From the NCBI RefSeq assembly GCF_035046505.1, contig NC_089822.1:95385659-95449658 (forward strand): 64,000 nucleotides of DNA, read 5' to 3'. Of the stretch, positions 61,847 through 64,000 are shown piece after piece (positions within the stretch are counted from its first letter, which is position 1; each line of letters begins with the position of its first letter). The notes beneath the pieces are model-generated. The model had not been told where the DNA came from and made no database searches. It worked only from the letters and a program-made list of their open reading frames with translations. Origin of the DNA: Tiliqua scincoides (taxonomy: Eukaryota; Chordata; Lepidosauria; Squamata; Scincidae). Made by a program: the position numbers and the translations under genes.

Positions 61847-62029
61847 TGTGTATGCGCAACCTCCTGATTTTAGAAATGGTTATGTCAGAATGCCAGATGC
61901 AAGGGAGGGCACTAGAATGAGGTTATCTGGTGTGCTCCCTGGGGCATTTGGTGGGGCTGCTGTGAGATACAAGAAGCTGGACTAGATGGGCCTATGGCCT
62001 GATCCAGTGGGGCTGTTCGTATGTTCTTA

Positions 62030-62575
62030 AAGGAGGCCTTTAATTATCTAGCTGAACATTTGCATGCAATCTAACAGTCTTGCCGAAATGGCTAAATAAT
62101 TTGTCACAAAATAGTTTTTCCCAGTCATAGTATCTGCAAGTGGGTTGAGCAAGCTGGCATCAGTTTCTTCAGAAACACAGACACTGGAAGAAGATGGGTA
62201 TGAGAGCTGCAACTGTGCCTCTTCATGATAATAACATCTAGGCAGGTTTCTACTTGTCATTCATCCTTAACATGGGGTTAGGGAGTCCTAGTGTCCTGCA
62301 CAAAGCAATATGTTTACATAAAAAGCATATTTTTTTTAAAGAAGGGGGCATAATTGTGGGCAGATTCCTGCTTGTTGGAGTAACCTAGCATATCTTTATG
62401 GAGCTGTATAGGCCTATCTGTGAAATGGTGTGGGGTTTATACTTCTTGACACTCTATATTTGATGAATAAACTTCATAAATGCATCATCTTAGTGATTCA
62501 CTGCACCCCTGCAATAAAACAGAAGTCTTCTCATCACCAACAAACATTTCAGAATTCTAAAATTGAGGGTATATT
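62030..62575. other. spacer right of the CR1 element
   Basis: No exon or repeat was recognised. No match to PDE6B, the neighbour expected from human synteny, could be seen in this or the following 1.4 kb. Confidence 0.35.
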
Positions 62576-62579
62576 TTTG

Positions 62580-62800
62580 TTTCACATTTTTATACTGTCC
62601 TTCCTCCAAGGAGCTCAAGGTGGTGTGTGTGGTTCTGCCCCTCATCTTTATCTGCACAATAACCCTGTGATGTAGGTGAGGCTGAGATGGAGTAACTGGC
62701 ACGAAGTCACCCAAGAAGCTTTGTGGCTGACTGGGGATTTGAACCTGGATTTTACAGGCCTAAGTCCACATCACTCTGGCTCACTGTGTATTCTCTACAG
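62580..62800 (-). repeat. MIR-like tRNA-derived SINE
   Basis: The plus strand reads CCAAGGAGCTCAAGGTGGTG, then CACCCAAGAAGCTTTGTGGC, then CTGGGGATTTGAACCTGG. The last is the complement of a B-box (CCAGGTTCAAATCC). An A-box-like motif (complement of CATCACTCTGGC) lies beyond it. The plan matches CORE/MIR-type SINEs. Confidence 0.6.
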
Positions 62801-62847
62801 AGAGAACAGGGCAATGCTATGTATATCTACTCAGAATACCCCTGGGG

Positions 62848-63312
62848 GCTGGGGGATAAGAATAGGCCCTCAGTTTGGCTGTACTTGTCGTAAGAGGTGA
62901 CTAAACAGCCACTGGGTAGATGGGACTCATCAGCCTGGGAAGGCAGCTCATCTGAGAGAAGGAAAACTCTGATCCCAAACCTCCACTGCTTTGTGGCTAC
63001 ATCCAGTTATGGAAAAGGCTTCAGGAGTCAACCTTGAGGCAAAATCCAGAGCCGGAGCCCCTGAGGCAGTTCATGGCTGAACACAGTCACGTCCTGGCAA
63101 CTCCTGTGACACCACTGGAACCAACTGTATTGGCTTCTGCCTTTCCATTGGACCATTTCAGTGACGTGGAGAGGGGGGGATTTGCTGCATGGGAAACAGT
63201 CTATCCTCCATATCTACTTTACCCAGGCTTTGCGCACTGGAGAGGACACTGTTCCAGAACCACTATTCCGAGCCTGATACCATAGTCTTCTGAGACTGAA
63301 GGATGTCACCCA
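62848..63312 (-). repeat. unclassified 450-bp interspersed repeat, copy 2
   Basis: It is the reverse complement of 26458-26928 with few differences. It starts near GGGGGATAAGAATAGGCCCT and ends near GTCTTCTGAGACTGAAGGAT. Confidence 0.6.
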
Positions 63313-63385
63313 CTCAGAAGTAAGGCCCATTGAGTTCAGTGACACCTACACCCAGGTAAATGTGCAGAAGATTGCAGCTTAAACC
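63300..63385. repeat. family A foldback MITE fragment
   Basis: CACTCAGAAGTAAGGCCCAT...GACACCTACACCCAGGTAAA and GAAGATTGCAGC cover most of one element. Confidence 0.55.
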
Positions 63386-63802
63386 ATTACTGCCCAACGT
63401 TGCATATACACAACAGGGACCAAATGCGTACACCTGTGGACCGGACAAAAATGAGCTAAGTTGGCTTGTTCCTCCTCTCCATTGATCTTGGGAACTCTAT
63501 TTCTATAATGGCTGGGCTATGTGTTATATTTCTCACCCAACTACTACTGGGCTGGTTTAAAAACTGCATTGTTGTAGAAAGGTCCTAAATAGTGTTAGTC
63601 AACTACAACTGCCCAAAGTGCCCAGGGATGACATCATGCCTCCTCCCACTCCCACATAATCAAACTGATGATGTTCCTGCCCATTATGATGCTCTCATTG
63701 TTCTCTCAGTGCTGGATCACGCTTGGCAGTTAGAGTCAGTTGGCTGGCAAGGAGGTGGACAGAGCAGCAGGATCTCAAGTGGATAGCTTGGGTTTCATTT
63801 AG

Positions 63803-64000
63803 TAGAGGGGTCTCAAAACCCAGCCTGGGGACCCAATGTGGCCCATGGATAGCGTCTACCTGGCCACAGCCAGCCTTTGGTCTCCTGCAAGCCTCCAGCC
63901 AACTAAAATGAACACAACTGAAGCTGTGCTCTGGTTGTGTCTGGAGAGTGTTCTGGTCCTCTGAACTTCTAAAGGCCTAAAAACATCACTTCCTGGTTTT
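63803..64000. mobile_element. hAT MITE, cut by the window edge
   Basis: TAGAGGGGTCTCAAAACCCA and GGCCACAGCCAGCCTTTGGT match the left part of 35493-35846. The right end is outside the window. Confidence 0.6.

Larger units (their letters stand above)
56750..62028 (+). mobile_element. nearly full-length CR1/L3-type LINE
   Basis: About 5.3 kb with a 5' untranslated region (about 56750-57940), ORF1 plus ORF2 and a 3' end (GGCCTGATCCAGTGGGGCTG then TTCGTATGTTCTT). The 5' region repeats itself. GTGCTAGGTAAGGCACTGTG at 56769 recurs as GTGCCAGGTAAGGCACCGCG at 57797, and CTAGGTGAGAGCAATAAA occurs near 57062 and 57302. The 5' limit is inferred from the first of these repeats and is approximate. Compared with the 8018-11228 copy it is longer and less broken. 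Confidence 0.82.

Noticed and set aside
62030-64000. PDE6B exons expected from human synteny
   Set aside because: No phosphodiesterase motif was recognised on either strand; the segment is mostly repeats.

Overview
This is a vertebrate nuclear window, most likely from a squamate reptile and probably a lizard. The evidence is spliced GT-AG genes of vertebrate type, CpG-rich promoters, L3/CR1-type LINEs ending in TTCTTATG units, L2 and L1 remnants, tRNA-headed SINEs and a very dense population of hAT and small foldback (Harbinger-like) elements. There is no prokaryotic gene organisation. Species cannot be fixed from the sequence alone.

Four host genes can be traced exon by exon. On the minus strand at the left edge are the first five coding exons (12868 down to 2142) of a methionine adenosyltransferase paralogue; the rest lies outside the window. 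Facing away from it is TMEM175 (plus strand, ten coding exons, 16768-34254, 498 aa), a lysosomal/endosomal cation channel. Tail-to-tail with TMEM175 lies MYL5 (minus strand, seven coding exons, 44353-37110, 172 aa), a myosin regulatory light chain. Head-to-head with MYL5 is ATP5ME (plus strand, four coding exons, 50838-55754, 71 aa), subunit e of mitochondrial ATP synthase. In human 4p16.3 ATP5ME and MYL5 are also head-to-head neighbours, but TMEM175 lies several genes away next to GAK. The MAT-TMEM175-MYL5-ATP5ME order is therefore a different arrangement.

The rest is mostly mobile DNA. One nearly full-length CR1 LINE (about 56750-62028) carries ORF1 and ORF2 in one continuous 1,076-codon frame. 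A second, 5'-truncated copy (about 8018-11228) sits inside a hAT element in MAT intron 1. Several hAT elements have perfect or near-perfect 8-bp target duplications; one (47825-48963) keeps a BED zinc-finger remnant and one (19546-20455) holds a likely solo LTR. Two foldback families share the terminal motif GCCCAATCCTAT. Some copies are flanked by TAA/TTA, and one family forms head-to-tail arrays around TMEM175 exon 1 and just inside ATP5ME intron 1.

The genes do not form an operon or a shared pathway. The most interesting host signals are the remodelled active-site loop of the MAT paralogue, a Phe-to-Tyr change in the first RxxxFSD motif of TMEM175, a GC-AG intron in MYL5 and the altered gene order.
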